This document shows positions 48,901 through 55,325 of a stretch of 64,000 bases of DNA, in pieces. The translations under genes and the position numbers were made by a program. How positions within the stretch are numbered: the first letter of the stretch is position 1; each line of letters begins with the position of its first letter. The DNA is from Aulostomus chinensis (lineage: Eukaryota > Chordata > Actinopteri > Syngnathiformes > Aulostomidae). Location: the NCBI GenBank assembly GCA_037954235.1, contig JBBMOA010000015.1, positions 20,445,299-20,509,298 of the forward strand, given 5' to 3'. A model generated the notes under the pieces. It had not been told where the DNA came from and ran no database searches. It saw only the letters and a program-made list of their open reading frames with translations.

Positions 48901-49596
48901 CAAAGCAGAAATGGCAAGCTCAGGGACCCAGCTGAGGGCTTTGAGGATAAATGTGTGAATGAGCTGTTTCTCAAAGTATGATGGGAACCCAGGGCACAAA
49001 AAGAAGCTTTGGAAGTTTTCATATTTGAATTGATCTGCTATTAGCTGTGATTCTCAAGAGAGGCCATTTTTTAAAGTAGGAAAAGGATGTTTAGGCCCTT
49101 GTTGTGTAAAGGTTTACATTGCCTTTACATAATTCACTCTAAACTCCATGACTGAGCAGTGCATGGCTTTCAGATGGCCTTACATATCTGCAGAAAGACT
49201 AAAGAATCACACCGATAATGTCACCTGTGAATCTGAAAACCACACAGGTACCTGAGTGATCATAACCTTGAGAATGTAATTCAGGATGCCCCCATACCAG
49301 GTGATGAAATGAAAGCTCTCCCATGTCCACCTAATCCGTATTCCTGTCACCACACCCCACCTTCTTACTGTTTCTCAGTCAAAAAGTACTCTTTCCCCTC
49401 CAAATCACCTGCTCTGCCTATCTGACCTCTCAATCATGCCCTGGTCACCTCCACTCACCTGTTCTATTTTGGCCAGCCATTCTTTATTGCGGGCCAGTTC
49501 TGCCATAAAGGCCTGGTGCTTCAGCCACTTCCTGTGTAGCTTTTGAGCCTCATCTCGCGCTGTGTCTCGGGCCATAAGCATCTTCTCTTCCACCCG
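15624..49596 (-). CDS. sptbn4: Beta-IV spectrin (C-terminal 1,508 residues, 19 exons)
   Basis: Beta-IV spectrin links ankyrin-G and ion channels to the actin-spectrin lattice at axon initial segments and nodes of Ranvier. Exons on the complement, 5' to 3': 49459-49596, 34855-35118, 33276-33509, 32349-32438, 31983-32261, 31762-31892, 31433-31637, 23801-24046, 23534-23668, 22892-23133, 21878-22016, 21698-21782, 21201-21412, 19619-20901, 18993-19053, 18634-18902, 17876-18046, 17583-17625, 15624-15923. All phases close. The first 13 exons encode about 800 residues of spectrin repeats. Exons 14-16 form the beta-IV specific domain, with RQxSSE motifs equivalent to the mammalian ERQES repeats and the block [16 protein letters not shown]. 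Exons 16-19 form the PH domain, ending GKSK. These marks separate it from SPTBN1, SPTBN2, SPTB and SPTBN5. The CH domains and first repeats are absent from the window. Fish often keep two sptbn4 copies; which one this is cannot be told. Confidence 0.94.
17031..17129 (-). other. sptbn4: Candidate 99-bp cassette exon inside the sptbn4 PH domain
   Basis: Between window exons 18 and 19 the minus strand has a 33-codon open frame ([20 protein letters not shown] then [13 protein letters not shown]) bounded by AACAG and a consensus donor CCA|GTGAGT. The length is a multiple of three and the phase is 0 on both sides, as the flanking exons require. The acceptor has a poor pyrimidine tract, although a branch-like TTCTAAC lies about 35 bases upstream. 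I do not recognise the peptide from other spectrins. It may be chance. Confidence 0.25.
17583..17625 (-). CDS. sptbn4: sptbn4 window exon 18 (PH domain, 43 bp)
   Basis: A short exon encoding [15 protein letters not shown], matching the human QTQDGSEFLLQAKDE. Acceptor AAACAG, donor GTAAGA; phase 0 at the end. Confidence 0.88.
17876..18046 (-). CDS. sptbn4: sptbn4 window exon 17 (PH domain)
   Basis: 171 bp encoding [20 protein letters not shown], then [20 protein letters not shown] and KKNVFIV. YCVL...FYKDA and YKKKK.VF are the hallmark strands of spectrin PH domains. Acceptor TTCCAG, donor GTAAGA. Confidence 0.92.
18634..18902 (-). CDS. sptbn4: sptbn4 window exon 16 (basic segment and start of PH domain)
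   Basis: 269 bp encoding the basic block [19 protein letters not shown], then [20 protein letters not shown] and [12 protein letters not shown], the first strand of the PH domain. The basic block is diagnostic for beta-IV. Acceptor TCTCAG, donor GTATAA; ends in phase 2. Confidence 0.93.
18993..19053 (-). CDS. sptbn4: sptbn4 window exon 15
   Basis: 61 bp encoding [21 protein letters not shown], the counterpart of the mammalian segment KATLADIVEQLQEKEA. Acceptor TCTGCAG, donor GTAAAT. Confidence 0.9.
19619..20901 (-). CDS. sptbn4: sptbn4 window exon 14: enlarged beta-IV specific domain with SSGYL repeats
   Basis: A 1,283-bp exon (427 codons plus 2 bases) following the last spectrin repeat. 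It starts with a Lys/Glu-rich linker ([13 protein letters not shown]). About 200 residues rich in Gly, Ser, Tyr, Gln and Asn follow (about 20680-20090), ending in tandem units such as [12 protein letters not shown] and [12 protein letters not shown]. The segment [20 protein letters not shown] then aligns with the mammalian YVRQELKPERLQPRID. Three RQ(T/S/D)SS(E/D) motifs ([27 protein letters not shown]) match the ERQES repeats that define beta-IV. Acceptor TTTCAG, donor GTACGT. The frame is unbroken and both flanks are conserved, so the repeats are coding. Confidence 0.92.
21201..21412 (-). CDS. sptbn4: sptbn4 window exon 13 (last spectrin repeat)
   Basis: 212 bp encoding [20 protein letters not shown], then [20 protein letters not shown] and [11 protein letters not shown]. 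This matches the end of the final spectrin repeat of mammalian beta-IV ([19 protein letters not shown]). Acceptor CCTACAG, donor GTAAGC. Confidence 0.92.
21698..21782 (-). CDS. sptbn4: sptbn4 window exon 12
   Basis: 85 bp encoding [20 protein letters not shown] and KHQEKLQR. Acceptor CACCTCAG, donor GTGAGT; ends in phase 1. Confidence 0.9.
21878..22016 (-). CDS. sptbn4: sptbn4 window exon 11
   Basis: 139 bp encoding [20 protein letters not shown] up to [14 protein letters not shown]. Acceptor CTCCTTAG, donor GTCAGG. Confidence 0.9.
22892..23133 (-). CDS. sptbn4: sptbn4 window exon 10
   Basis: 242 bp from [20 protein letters not shown] to [18 protein letters not shown]. Acceptor TTGCAG, donor GTAAGA; ends in phase 2. 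Confidence 0.93.
23534..23668 (-). CDS. sptbn4: sptbn4 window exon 9
   Basis: 45 codons from [20 protein letters not shown] to [15 protein letters not shown]. Acceptor TTGTAG, donor GTGAGT. Confidence 0.92.
23801..24046 (-). CDS. sptbn4: sptbn4 window exon 8
   Basis: 82 codons from [20 protein letters not shown] through [20 protein letters not shown] to [10 protein letters not shown]. Acceptor TTTTACAG, donor GTGTGG. Confidence 0.94.
24794..25056 (+). mobile_element. Second tRNA-headed SINE family, inserted in the L2 endonuclease
   Basis: The head GGCGGCATGGCTCAGGGGTA with B box GGTTCGATCC is tRNA-like. The body has CCTTGAGCAAGATACTGAACC and GCGCCTTGCATGGCAGCC, and the tail AAAGCGCTGTATAAAATTG AG. 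The L2 protein reads on from LITF before to [12 protein letters not shown] after, so this is a later insertion. Confidence 0.85.
25935..26735. mobile_element. Unidentified insertion replacing the core of the L2 reverse transcriptase
   Basis: L2 coding stops after [10 protein letters not shown] and resumes near 26740 ([11 protein letters not shown]). The intervening 0.8 kb has the phrases ACGAAAACGAAAATGACGAC and GACAAGAACGAGACGAGACT, a CG/CA-rich stretch and a (GGT)n tract at 26437-26458. No domain, no clear terminal repeats. The edges are approximate. Confidence 0.5.
27452..27536. repeat. Short insertion in the L2 3' coding region
   Basis: The phrase TTTAGCAGACGCTTTTGTCC AAAGCAACGTACAA is a frequent fish dispersed-repeat fragment. 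It splits the L2 frame between LIVPYN and the following TLRSQD. Confidence 0.55.
28592..29232. mobile_element. 641-bp hAT-type MITE with perfect 8-bp target duplication
   Basis: Left end CAGTAATCCCCGAACTACGG; right end on the other strand CAGGGGTCCCCAAACTTTTT. The CAGnnnTCCCC terminus is typical of hAT (Charlie-like) MITEs. ATTTAGAG flanks it at 28584-28591 and 29233-29240, restoring an intact SINE when the element is removed. Confidence 0.9.
28766..28901. mobile_element. 136-bp MITE nested in the hAT MITE
   Basis: Perfect 16-bp inverted ends (GTGTGTTCACACCAAA and its complement). The inside is CG-bearing and itself partly palindromic around ATTCGCG. It makes a third level of nesting. Confidence 0.75.
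29385..29662. repeat. Fish 'GTGAGGAC/CCCTAACC' dispersed repeat, copy 1
   Basis: Contains TTTGTGAGGACTTTCATTGAC ATAATACATTCC and several CTAACC/GACCC runs, and leads straight into a (CA)n array. A related block follows the (GT)n array near 59383. Confidence 0.6.
29663..29732. repeat. (CA)n with GCAC interruptions
   Basis: About 70 bp of ACAC alternating with GCACGC blocks. Confidence 0.95.
30907..31288 (+). mobile_element. tRNA-headed SINE, copy 3 (best preserved)
   Basis: Head GCACCGGTGGTGCAGTGGTTAG and B box GGTTCGAGTCCC match Pol III internal promoter boxes. The body is complete through GGGATGGGCTCCAGCCC to the tail GATGACGATGGATGGATA. It lies antisense in the sptbn4 intron, 145 bp from window exon 7. 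Confidence 0.9.
31433..31637 (-). CDS. sptbn4: sptbn4 window exon 7
   Basis: 205 bp encoding [20 protein letters not shown], then [20 protein letters not shown], ending LGQDLEDVT. Acceptor TTCGTAG, donor GTCAGT. A 7.4-kb intron crowded with mobile elements follows. Confidence 0.93.
31762..31892 (-). CDS. sptbn4: sptbn4 window exon 6
   Basis: 131 bp encoding [20 protein letters not shown] up to LLELGHPD. Acceptor CTCTCAG, donor GTGTAG; ends in phase 2. Confidence 0.92.
31983..32261 (-). CDS. sptbn4: sptbn4 window exon 5
   Basis: 93 codons, from [20 protein letters not shown] to [20 protein letters not shown], ending GT. Acceptor CTTTCAG, donor GTATGT. Confidence 0.93.
32349..32438 (-). CDS. 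sptbn4: sptbn4 window exon 4
   Basis: 30 codons: [20 protein letters not shown] then [10 protein letters not shown]. Acceptor GTGATAG, donor GTAAG. Confidence 0.92.
32539..33222. mobile_element. 684-bp MITE with TTAA ends
   Basis: The left end TTAAAGGAACATTTCCACCT and the right end read inversely, TTAAAGGAACACTCCAACTT, are inverted repeats of about 30 bp with a few mismatches. Both outer edges are TTAA. A related copy lies near 61640-62134. No coding capacity; located in the intron between window exons 4 and 3 of sptbn4. Confidence 0.82.
33276..33509 (-). CDS. sptbn4: sptbn4 window exon 3
   Basis: 78 codons, from [17 protein letters not shown] to [20 protein letters not shown] and AQDLEDEI. 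Acceptor GTCACAG, donor GTGAGT. Confidence 0.93.
33781..34165 (-). mobile_element. tRNA-headed SINE, copy 4
   Basis: Reverse orientation: (ATCC)n and TTATCCTGTTAAGGGTC at the tail, TAGAGTATCAATCAGCCTCG in the body and GTGCTGACAGCACC at the head. A run of G (33840-33850) interrupts the tail. Confidence 0.88.
34855..35118 (-). CDS. sptbn4: sptbn4 window exon 2
   Basis: 88 codons, from [13 protein letters not shown] through [19 protein letters not shown] to NEQLQKFQ. Acceptor CTCTTCAG. The donor is CAG|GCAAGT, a GC rather than GT splice site; the reading frame ahead of it joins the next exon in phase 0. Confidence 0.92.
35571..35797 (+). pseudogene. BED-type zinc finger of a hAT/ZBED transposase, cut by a later insertion
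   Basis: An open frame reading [15 protein letters not shown], then [15 protein letters not shown], then CKRCNRTV...[17 protein letters not shown]. Spacing C-x2-C...H-x5-H and the WRFFGF start are those of BED fingers, which bind DNA in ZBED proteins and hAT transposases. The frame runs into the nested element after FRG; without it, it would reach a stop within about ten codons. No catalytic DDE or dimerisation domain remains. Confidence 0.8.
35798..36790. mobile_element. 993-bp nested hAT-like element with perfect 8-bp target duplication
   Basis: Ends CAGTGCTTAATTTG and, read inversely from the right, CAGGGGTTAATTTG (12 of 14). TTTAGAGG occurs on both flanks (35790-35797 and 36791-36798). 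No protein domain is recognised inside, so it is non-autonomous. Confidence 0.88.
38378..38424. repeat. (CA)n microsatellite
   Basis: About 21 CA units. Confidence 0.96.
40987..41080. repeat. (CA)n followed by (TA)n
   Basis: Roughly 39 CA units running directly into about 8 TA units. Confidence 0.97.
41745..41940 (-). mobile_element. tRNA-headed SINE, copy 5, heavily decayed
   Basis: Order of phrases as in the other minus-strand copies (GGAGCCTGTCCCCTGCTG, AAGTCCATTATAGGGCTGGC, AGACAGATAATAATTGACAC), with many changes and a G run at 41932-41946. Confidence 0.6.
42890..42935. repeat. Poly-C followed by (CA)n
   Basis: About 19 C bases followed by 13 CA units. Confidence 0.96.
43200..43900. 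repeat. Dispersed fish repeat, copy 2
   Basis: Has GGGCAGCCAGTGAAGTGCAG, GGCAGCAGCATTCTGAACCA and AATAGGCCCTTGCGGAACAC in the order found in the copy near 9240. Strongly degraded, with no useful reading frame. Confidence 0.5.
45960..46262. repeat. Intron duplication, distal copy
   Basis: Shares with 49095-49395 the phrases AAAGGTTTACAT, ATGACTGAGCAGTG, CTGAAAACCACACAGGTACCTG and CAACCTTGAGAATGTAATTCAGGATG in the same order. A third short echo, TGTAATTCAGGATGTCC, follows at 46239-46255. Confidence 0.8.
49095..49395. repeat. Intron duplication, copy next to sptbn4 window exon 1
   Basis: Direct-repeat partner of 45960-46262, ending with CTTACTGTTTCTCAGTC (TTCCTACAGTTTCTCAGCC in the other copy), about 65 bp from the exon. 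Confidence 0.8.
49459..49596 (-). CDS. sptbn4: sptbn4 window exon 1 (spectrin repeat, possible alternative start)
   Basis: 46 codons in phase 0: [20 protein letters not shown] then [20 protein letters not shown], nearly identical to mammalian beta-IV. Donor CAG|GTGAGT. The 5' edge at 49596 assumes the acceptor GGGACAG. A much better acceptor (TTTTGTCTCCCCTAG, exon from 49613) would put an in-frame TGA just before, with the Met at 49581 as the first usable start. Confidence 0.85.
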
Positions 49597-50460
49597 CTGT
49601 CCCAGTCACTCAGCTAGGGGAGACAAAAATAGCCACCATCAGGAGCCCAATGCTTGAGCCAGCTCTTCTTCCCCCCTTTCCCACAGGACGTCCTGTCTGC
49701 CTCCTAGAAGCAAGAGCAACCCGCTTGCCTCTGCAGGGGCCTGGGTACCTGTGCTCTCGCCACCCACCCCAACCCCCACCAGGCACCCTTTTCTGGAGGA
49801 AAAAAAAATCAAGATAAGGACCTCAGCAGCAGTGGTAGCAATGGAAGCACTCAAGCCCTTCCTTTGAATCGCCCCTGGGTCCTCATGCCCTACCGTTTCA
49901 TGGGTCTTGCAGTCCTGATGCTGCAGTGCCTGCTAGCCAGTCTCAGAGAATGAAAAAACAACCAGTGAAAAAGAAGAAATGCGCCAATGACAACCCTGGT
50001 AACGAATGACACACACATCCAAGATTCCTTGCAGGTTGTGGGTGATCTAGCCTTGAATTTTGATTACAATCCAACCATCACTGAAGGTGTAGGTGTAGCA
50101 CAGCTGCACAAGACCCCTTCAGCCGGGGCTAACCGGACCCTCCACCACTCGCTGGTCCTGGTCAATCTGTAGTCCTGTCTAATGAAGCTGTAGACAAGAG
50201 GAGGAGGAAGAGTTGTGGGAGGAGCAGGGTGATTGGGATGCAGAGGCAGTGCAGAGGAGGCCGTACAATATAAACTATCTGCTCTTGAAATGCATTGCTC
50301 CCACAGCTGCAAAGATGCACACGCAGGCTGGTATGAGATAGCTCCCTAGAATCTCTCCTCAGTTCCACTTCCTCGTGTCCCCGAACAGCTCAGCGGCAGT
50401 TGGTGCATGCTGCTGCAGTCCTTGCCTCTCAGCTACGGTCCTGTGTGTGTGCATGTATGT
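49597..50460 (-). promoter_or_regulatory. sptbn4: Possible alternative promoter/5'UTR for a short sptbn4 isoform
   Basis: This is a less AT-rich stretch directly upstream of the first visible sptbn4 exon. On the minus strand it runs from a long CT-rich array (50592-50503) through sequence without long reading frames to the acceptor at 49614. No spectrin exon was seen between here and the window end. Mammalian beta-IV has a short Sigma6 form starting within the repeats; placing its promoter here is inference only. Confidence 0.25.
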
Positions 50461-50502
50461 GTGTGAGTGTGTGTGCAATCACAATCAGCACTGCAGTGCT
50501 GG

Positions 50503-50505
50503 AGA

Positions 50506-50542
<37 letters not shown>

Positions 50543-50592
50543 GCGAGCGAGAGAGAGAGAGCGAGCGAGAGAGCGAGCGAGAGAGAGAGAGC
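50503..50592. repeat. (GA)n array with GAGCGAGC steps
   Basis: About 90 bp of GA with regularly spaced GC interruptions. Confidence 0.96.
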
Positions 50593-50599
50593 AATAAGA

Positions 50600-52171
50600 T
50601 GGAGAGGAAATGGAGAAAGGGGGAGCGCCAGAGCAAAAAAGAAGGGGAGAGCAAGTCAAAAGAGGGAAAAGATGGTGTTAGCAGGGTGGGTAGGGGGGGG
50701 GGTTGTGAAACAGAGAAAGGAGGAGAGAGCCTGCGTCATCCCTCAGTGTCACCAGGGACATTTCTCTGCACTAGAAATGACTGCACTCGGGAGCAGGATT
50801 TGGGAAGGAGGGAGGGGGGAGGTGTCGTTGAAAACAGCTGAATGAGAGAGGGAAAGAGGATGCATGCACACATGGTCCATGGTGCAGCTGACTGAATCTT
50901 AACAACTAGGTAACGTTTAAAATCAATTACAGATTCTCCACCAATCGTATGTTGTTTTCTTATCCTCTAATTATAGTCTGTGCTTGTGCTGCTACAAAGG
51001 CATTTTATTTATATACTATTCTATGAAAATAGCCATTTTTTCCCAATAGAATCATCATACCATCAGGGGGTAATTAATGTTTCATGAAGAGAAGCTTGAG
51101 TGGTTCTCTCCCCTAAAAGTTTGGTTTTTGAACTGGTTGTGTGTATTTTGTGTTTGTGTTTAGTGCAGAATGTAAAGGAATATTTTTGGTAACACTTTAT
51201 CATGAGGACAAATTATTAATGCTAATTAATAAGTTTTGTAGAAGAGTGGCAAATAAGCATGACTTAAGTGTAATTAACCATGTATTAATGCTCTGTGTGA
51301 CTCTTGTAAACTGGACACATTCATAGATGATTACTAACAAACTAACATACAAACTAAATAAATAAAGTGCAAGAACATTTTATGTCAACATAGCAAGTCA
51401 TTTTTTTCAATGTGAATTTTATCATTTGGATCAATTTGACACAATTCATTATTTATCAGACAATAACTGAACTACAGGTCCATAATACACCAGTCTTATT
51501 ATTGATGTAAACATTTACAGCATCATAAAACATCAATAATTTAGAAAAGATGTCTTCTGTTAGCGCATGTATTTATGGTCTGTCAATCTACCAGAGATCT
51601 ACTAGTAGAGCACATTTTTAATACCTTAATTCTTCAATGATTAATTTTCTTTAATGTCAGGTGCACAAAAAAGATTTATTGCGCCATGGAATTGGATGCT
51701 TAAGTAAATGCTTAGGCTCAAAGAAGAAATGTAACAATCAGGATGTAACACAGAGTGAGAAAAATCATTCATGCTAAAGACTGCCATAGAGGGTATATAA
51801 ACTACCTTTAATCTCAGTTTAACGTATCCAAGAAATCAGATATACACAGTAGAATCATGTAATCTAAACAATTTTTTAATGTCAATAGTGGTATGTTACA
51901 CACCATGATACAAACACCTATGTAAAGCTTTAGGTGATCAAAGTTGCTGTACCATTGTCCGTTGTCACAAAATGACATGTAATAGCTAATAATATGAGGA
52001 GGTGCTAGTAATATGTGGAGAAAAAAATGGTACATTTGCCAAAGAGGGAATGTGATCTCCACTATTTTCCTTGTCTGATAGCAGGAGGCTGATTTCATCA
52101 AACTAGGTGAGGGATGTAACATGGGGCAAGACAGAACTCATGTAATTCAGGGCAGATTGTTTAAAATTAGT
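50600..52171. other. Non-coding, nothing recognised
   Basis: No conserved frame, RNA or clear mobile element was recognised. A G-rich stretch occurs near 50690-50705. Confidence 0.5.
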
Positions 52172-52244
52172 GGCTCGTTTGGTCTAGGGGTATGATTCTC
52201 GCTTTGGGTGCAAGAGGTCGCGGCTTCAAATCTCAGATGAGCCC
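52172..52244 (+). pseudogene. tRNA-Pro(UGG) pseudogene
   Basis: The acceptor arm GGCTCGT pairs with ATGAGCC, the D arm has GGTCTAGGGGTATGA with one extra T before it, and the anticodon loop is TTTGGGT (anticodon TGG). One C-A mismatch is in the anticodon stem. In the T stem, GCGGC faces CTCAG with three mismatches, so folding would fail. A B-box-like TTCAAATC remains. It lies 29 bp before a SINE. Confidence 0.8.
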
Positions 52245-52273
52245 TGAGACTTGCAATTCATTGCCTTATTCTA

Positions 52274-52594
52274 GGCGGCACGGTGGTGCAGTGGTAAGGA
52301 CTGTTACCTCACAGCAAGAAGGTTCCGGGTTTGAATCCTGGCTCGGGCACGGGATCTTTCTGTGTGGAGTCTGCATGTTCTCTCTGTTCCTGTGTGGGTT
52401 CTCTCTGGTACTCCAGCTTCCTCCCACAGTCCAAAGACATCAAGAGGGGACGAGGCTGATTGATACTCTAAATTGACTGTAGGTATGACTGTGAGTGTGA
52501 ATGGTTGTCTGTCTCTATGTGTTGGCTCTGCGATGGACTGGCAACCTGTCCAGGGTGAACCACCTCTCACCCAAAAGCTGCTGGGAGAGGCTCC
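52274..52594 (+). mobile_element. tRNA-headed SINE, copy 6
   Basis: Head GGCGGCACGGTGGTGCAGTGG, B box GGTTTGAATCC, body through GCGATGGACTGGCAACCTGTCC to CTCCCAGTAA. The usual GATAAGCGG tail is missing. Confidence 0.88.
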
Positions 52595-52698
52595 CAGTAA
52601 TTATCAAATAATCTTTAATGTTGCAAAATTATGAATTCTATACATAGTTAAATGTCAATGTTACATGATAACAAATAACTGTAATGGCTTTAGGGAGT

Positions 52699-52935
52699 CC
52701 ATCCATCCATCCATTGTCTAATGCTTATCCTGCTGAGGGTCGCGGCGTGGGGGTGGAGCCTATCCCAGCAGCCTTCGGTGGGAGGTGGGGTTCACCCTGA
52801 ACGGCAGTCACATGTCCATCGCAGGGCCAACCAACCATTCACACTCACAGTCACGCCCACGGTCAATTTAGAGTATCAATCAGCCTCGTCTTCATTTGCA
52901 TGTTTTGGGACTGTGGGAGGAGGCTGGAGTACCGG
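52699..52935 (-). mobile_element. tRNA-headed SINE, copy 7, head missing
   Basis: Reverse copy with tail CCATCCATCCATTGTCTAATGC TTATCC and body AGAGTATCAATCAGCCTCG. It breaks off at GGAGTACCGGAGAGAACGCC, before the tRNA-like head. Confidence 0.85.
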
Positions 52936-52964
52936 AGAGAACGCCTTTGGGAGTGTATCTGTGA

Positions 52965-53178
52965 TTTCGGTCTGAGATTATCCAAGCTGACGTCGGGTGG
53001 GAGGCGGAATCCACCCTGGACGTATCGCCAGTCCGTCACAGGGGCATCAGGAGCAGTTAGGGGTCCAGTATCTCGCTCAAGGTTACTTCGACATGGTCAC
53101 CGGGGGACGTCAGGATCGAAACAGCGACCCATCGGTTGTTAGACGGCCACTCTACCTCTGAGCCACGCCGCCCCTTCC
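52965..53178 (-). mobile_element. Chimeric SINE: head of family 2 joined to tail of family 1
   Basis: From 53178 to about 53036 the minus strand gives the family-2 head (GGCGGCGTGGCTCAGAGGTAG, then CCTTGAGCGAGATACTGGAC). It then continues into GTGACGGACTGGCGATACGTCC AGGGTGGATTCC, which is the family-1 tail. The same family-2 head at 24794 has a different tail. Confidence 0.65.
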
Positions 53179-53179
53179 C

Positions 53180-54985
53180 CACATCGAATTTACAGGAATT
53201 TAGTGTAGCCTACTAACACCACCCAGAGGGGAAATCTAACATTCCCACAACTGGCCACATTTTTACACCTTTTGTTAATATACGGTACTTTGTCGTGATC
53301 TGTTTCTATTCAAAACTACAGGAATGATGTTCCAGTTGGTTGTACATTAATATTTTTCTTTGAAAGGAAAATATAAATATATCAGAAATCTTTTGTAGCA
53401 TTGTCAGCCTGACAAATGATCACAAATAGACTAAATCATTGCTCTTGAAAGATATTAACTACTAGCAGTATACTAACAGTTTTCAATACGAACAGTTTTA
53501 ATGGTTTAATAGATTCAGATAGGGTGGTCCTACCGGTGGTCTGATACAAGCAGTATTTACAATGTGGCTCCGTACAAATAAGAGCCCCAGTCCACTGACC
53601 TCATGACTTTACCTACACAATAAAACACAACAGAAAACTGCTACTATAGTGTTGCTTTAAATTATTTGTATGAAATCTTTATTCAACCAAGTGAGAACAT
53701 TTTTTCCCCCCAAGGACCTCGATCTGTATAAGTTCATCGAGCTTCAAATCCGTCTGCAACAAGCCTGTTTAGCAATGGGGAAACAAAAGTGACACTAAGA
53801 GAGTGTCATTTCAGAGAGGATTTCTGTCTTTGAGCATTGTTGGCATTATACATACAAAGCCAGCCATCGATAGATGGACAACATTGAATCTTGAACAAAT
53901 ACTTAAAGCAGTTCTTAAAGCAACTCAATTCTACTGATTGACAGTGATAAGAGTTAACACAGCTAGAACCTACATCTTTTCACTACTTCATTGTTGAAAA
54001 TAAATTATGATTCAATTAAAAAAATGTTTCTTTTGAATTGACCACAAACCCTTACAAATACATTTTAAATAGCAGTAAATCCAGTTATCCTGACTTCCCC
54101 TTGGTGGATGATGCATTTGCCACAAGAAGGCAACCTTTTCACAAATGTTCTCTTACCCGACCAGTCCATAAAACTTCGAGAGGACGACAAATATGAAGAT
54201 GCACTTCGCACTGACATTTGTGTCACCTTATCATTGTACATGACTCCTATCTACTATTGCTTATAATCCAATGCAGAATGGCTCTGCAGAGCACTGCCCC
54301 CCTGAATTTGAAAACATCCACCAAAACTGAAATAAATGTAGAGCGTAGATGTTAACAGCCAAAAAACATGCAGGCAATGGACATCCGGACAGAAGAAATG
54401 TGTCATCAGATAGATTGTAATCTGACTTTTTTGTATTTAAAGTGACAACTCTGAGTTACTTATTCCCTTTTTGAAAATTCAATACTGTCTTCATAATCTT
54501 TTACATCCCCGTGACATGAAGGACTGAGATGGATACAATTGCCATTTTTAAATAACATTCTTTTCCATTTATTGATGTTTACTGTTGTTAAACGATGAGA
54601 CCTGAGCCAGGTTCATTCTCGCCATCTTCCTCTTGTTCAGCTTCTTCTCTGTCCTTCAGCCTCCCACTGCATCCTATTCATCCAGTCACTGCTTGTCCTC
54701 TGTCCTTAAACCTTGCCTTTGCCCACTCAAGAGTGACGCTTGCCCCACCACCCCAACTCCACCTTCCACCGGGGGACAAAGGATACCTTGCAAGGGCAGG
54801 CTCAGGTGCCTTCCTGCAGAGTGCTCTACTATGATCTGCTCCTGTCTAAATTGTTTAACAAGACTGACACAAAACCTATAAATTATGTTATTGCATATTC
54901 TTGTGGTTGAAATGGTTGGATGCAGGACATACATTTACCTAATGAGTAAAGGTAAAGTAAAGTCTGTATATGATTAGAGTTGTAG
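53180..54985. other. Non-coding, nothing recognised
   Basis: AT-rich sequence. No conserved frame or element recognised on either strand. Confidence 0.5.
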
Positions 54986-54989
54986 AAAT

Positions 54990-55325
54990 TATTTCCATTC
55001 ATCCATTTTCGTCTACCTTTCCTGTCAGGGGTCGCAGAGGGGCTGGAGCCTATCCCAGCAGCTTTCAGGTGAAAGATTCACCCTGGACATGTAATCTGTC
55101 TATTGCAGGGCCAATCCATATAGACAGACAACCATTCACACTCACGGTCATTTAGAGTATCAAGTAACCCAATGCCTGTGGGAGGAAGCTGGAGTACCTG
55201 GAGAAAACCCACGCAGGCACAGGGAGAACTTGCAAACTCCACACAGAAAGATCCCATGCCTGAGCCGGGACTCGAACCCCGAACCGTCTTGCTGTGAGGC
55301 GACAGTGCTAACCACTGCACCGTAA
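54990..55325 (-). mobile_element. tRNA-headed SINE, copy 8
   Basis: Reverse copy: tail CATTCATCCATTTTCGTCTACC, body GAAAACCCACGCAGGCACAGGG, B box complement GGGACTCGAACCCC, head GTGCTAACCACTGCACCGT. Confidence 0.9.

Noticed and set aside
15624..49596. Assignment to SPTBN1, SPTBN2 or SPTB
   Set aside because: None of these has the RQxSSE motifs or the [11 protein letters not shown] block before the PH domain; those are beta-IV features.
50375..50845. Plus-strand open frame rich in Arg/Glu/Ser (156 codons)
   Set aside because: It is the translation of the (GA)n array and its flanks; similar long frames appear in the other frames and on the other strand, and there is no domain.
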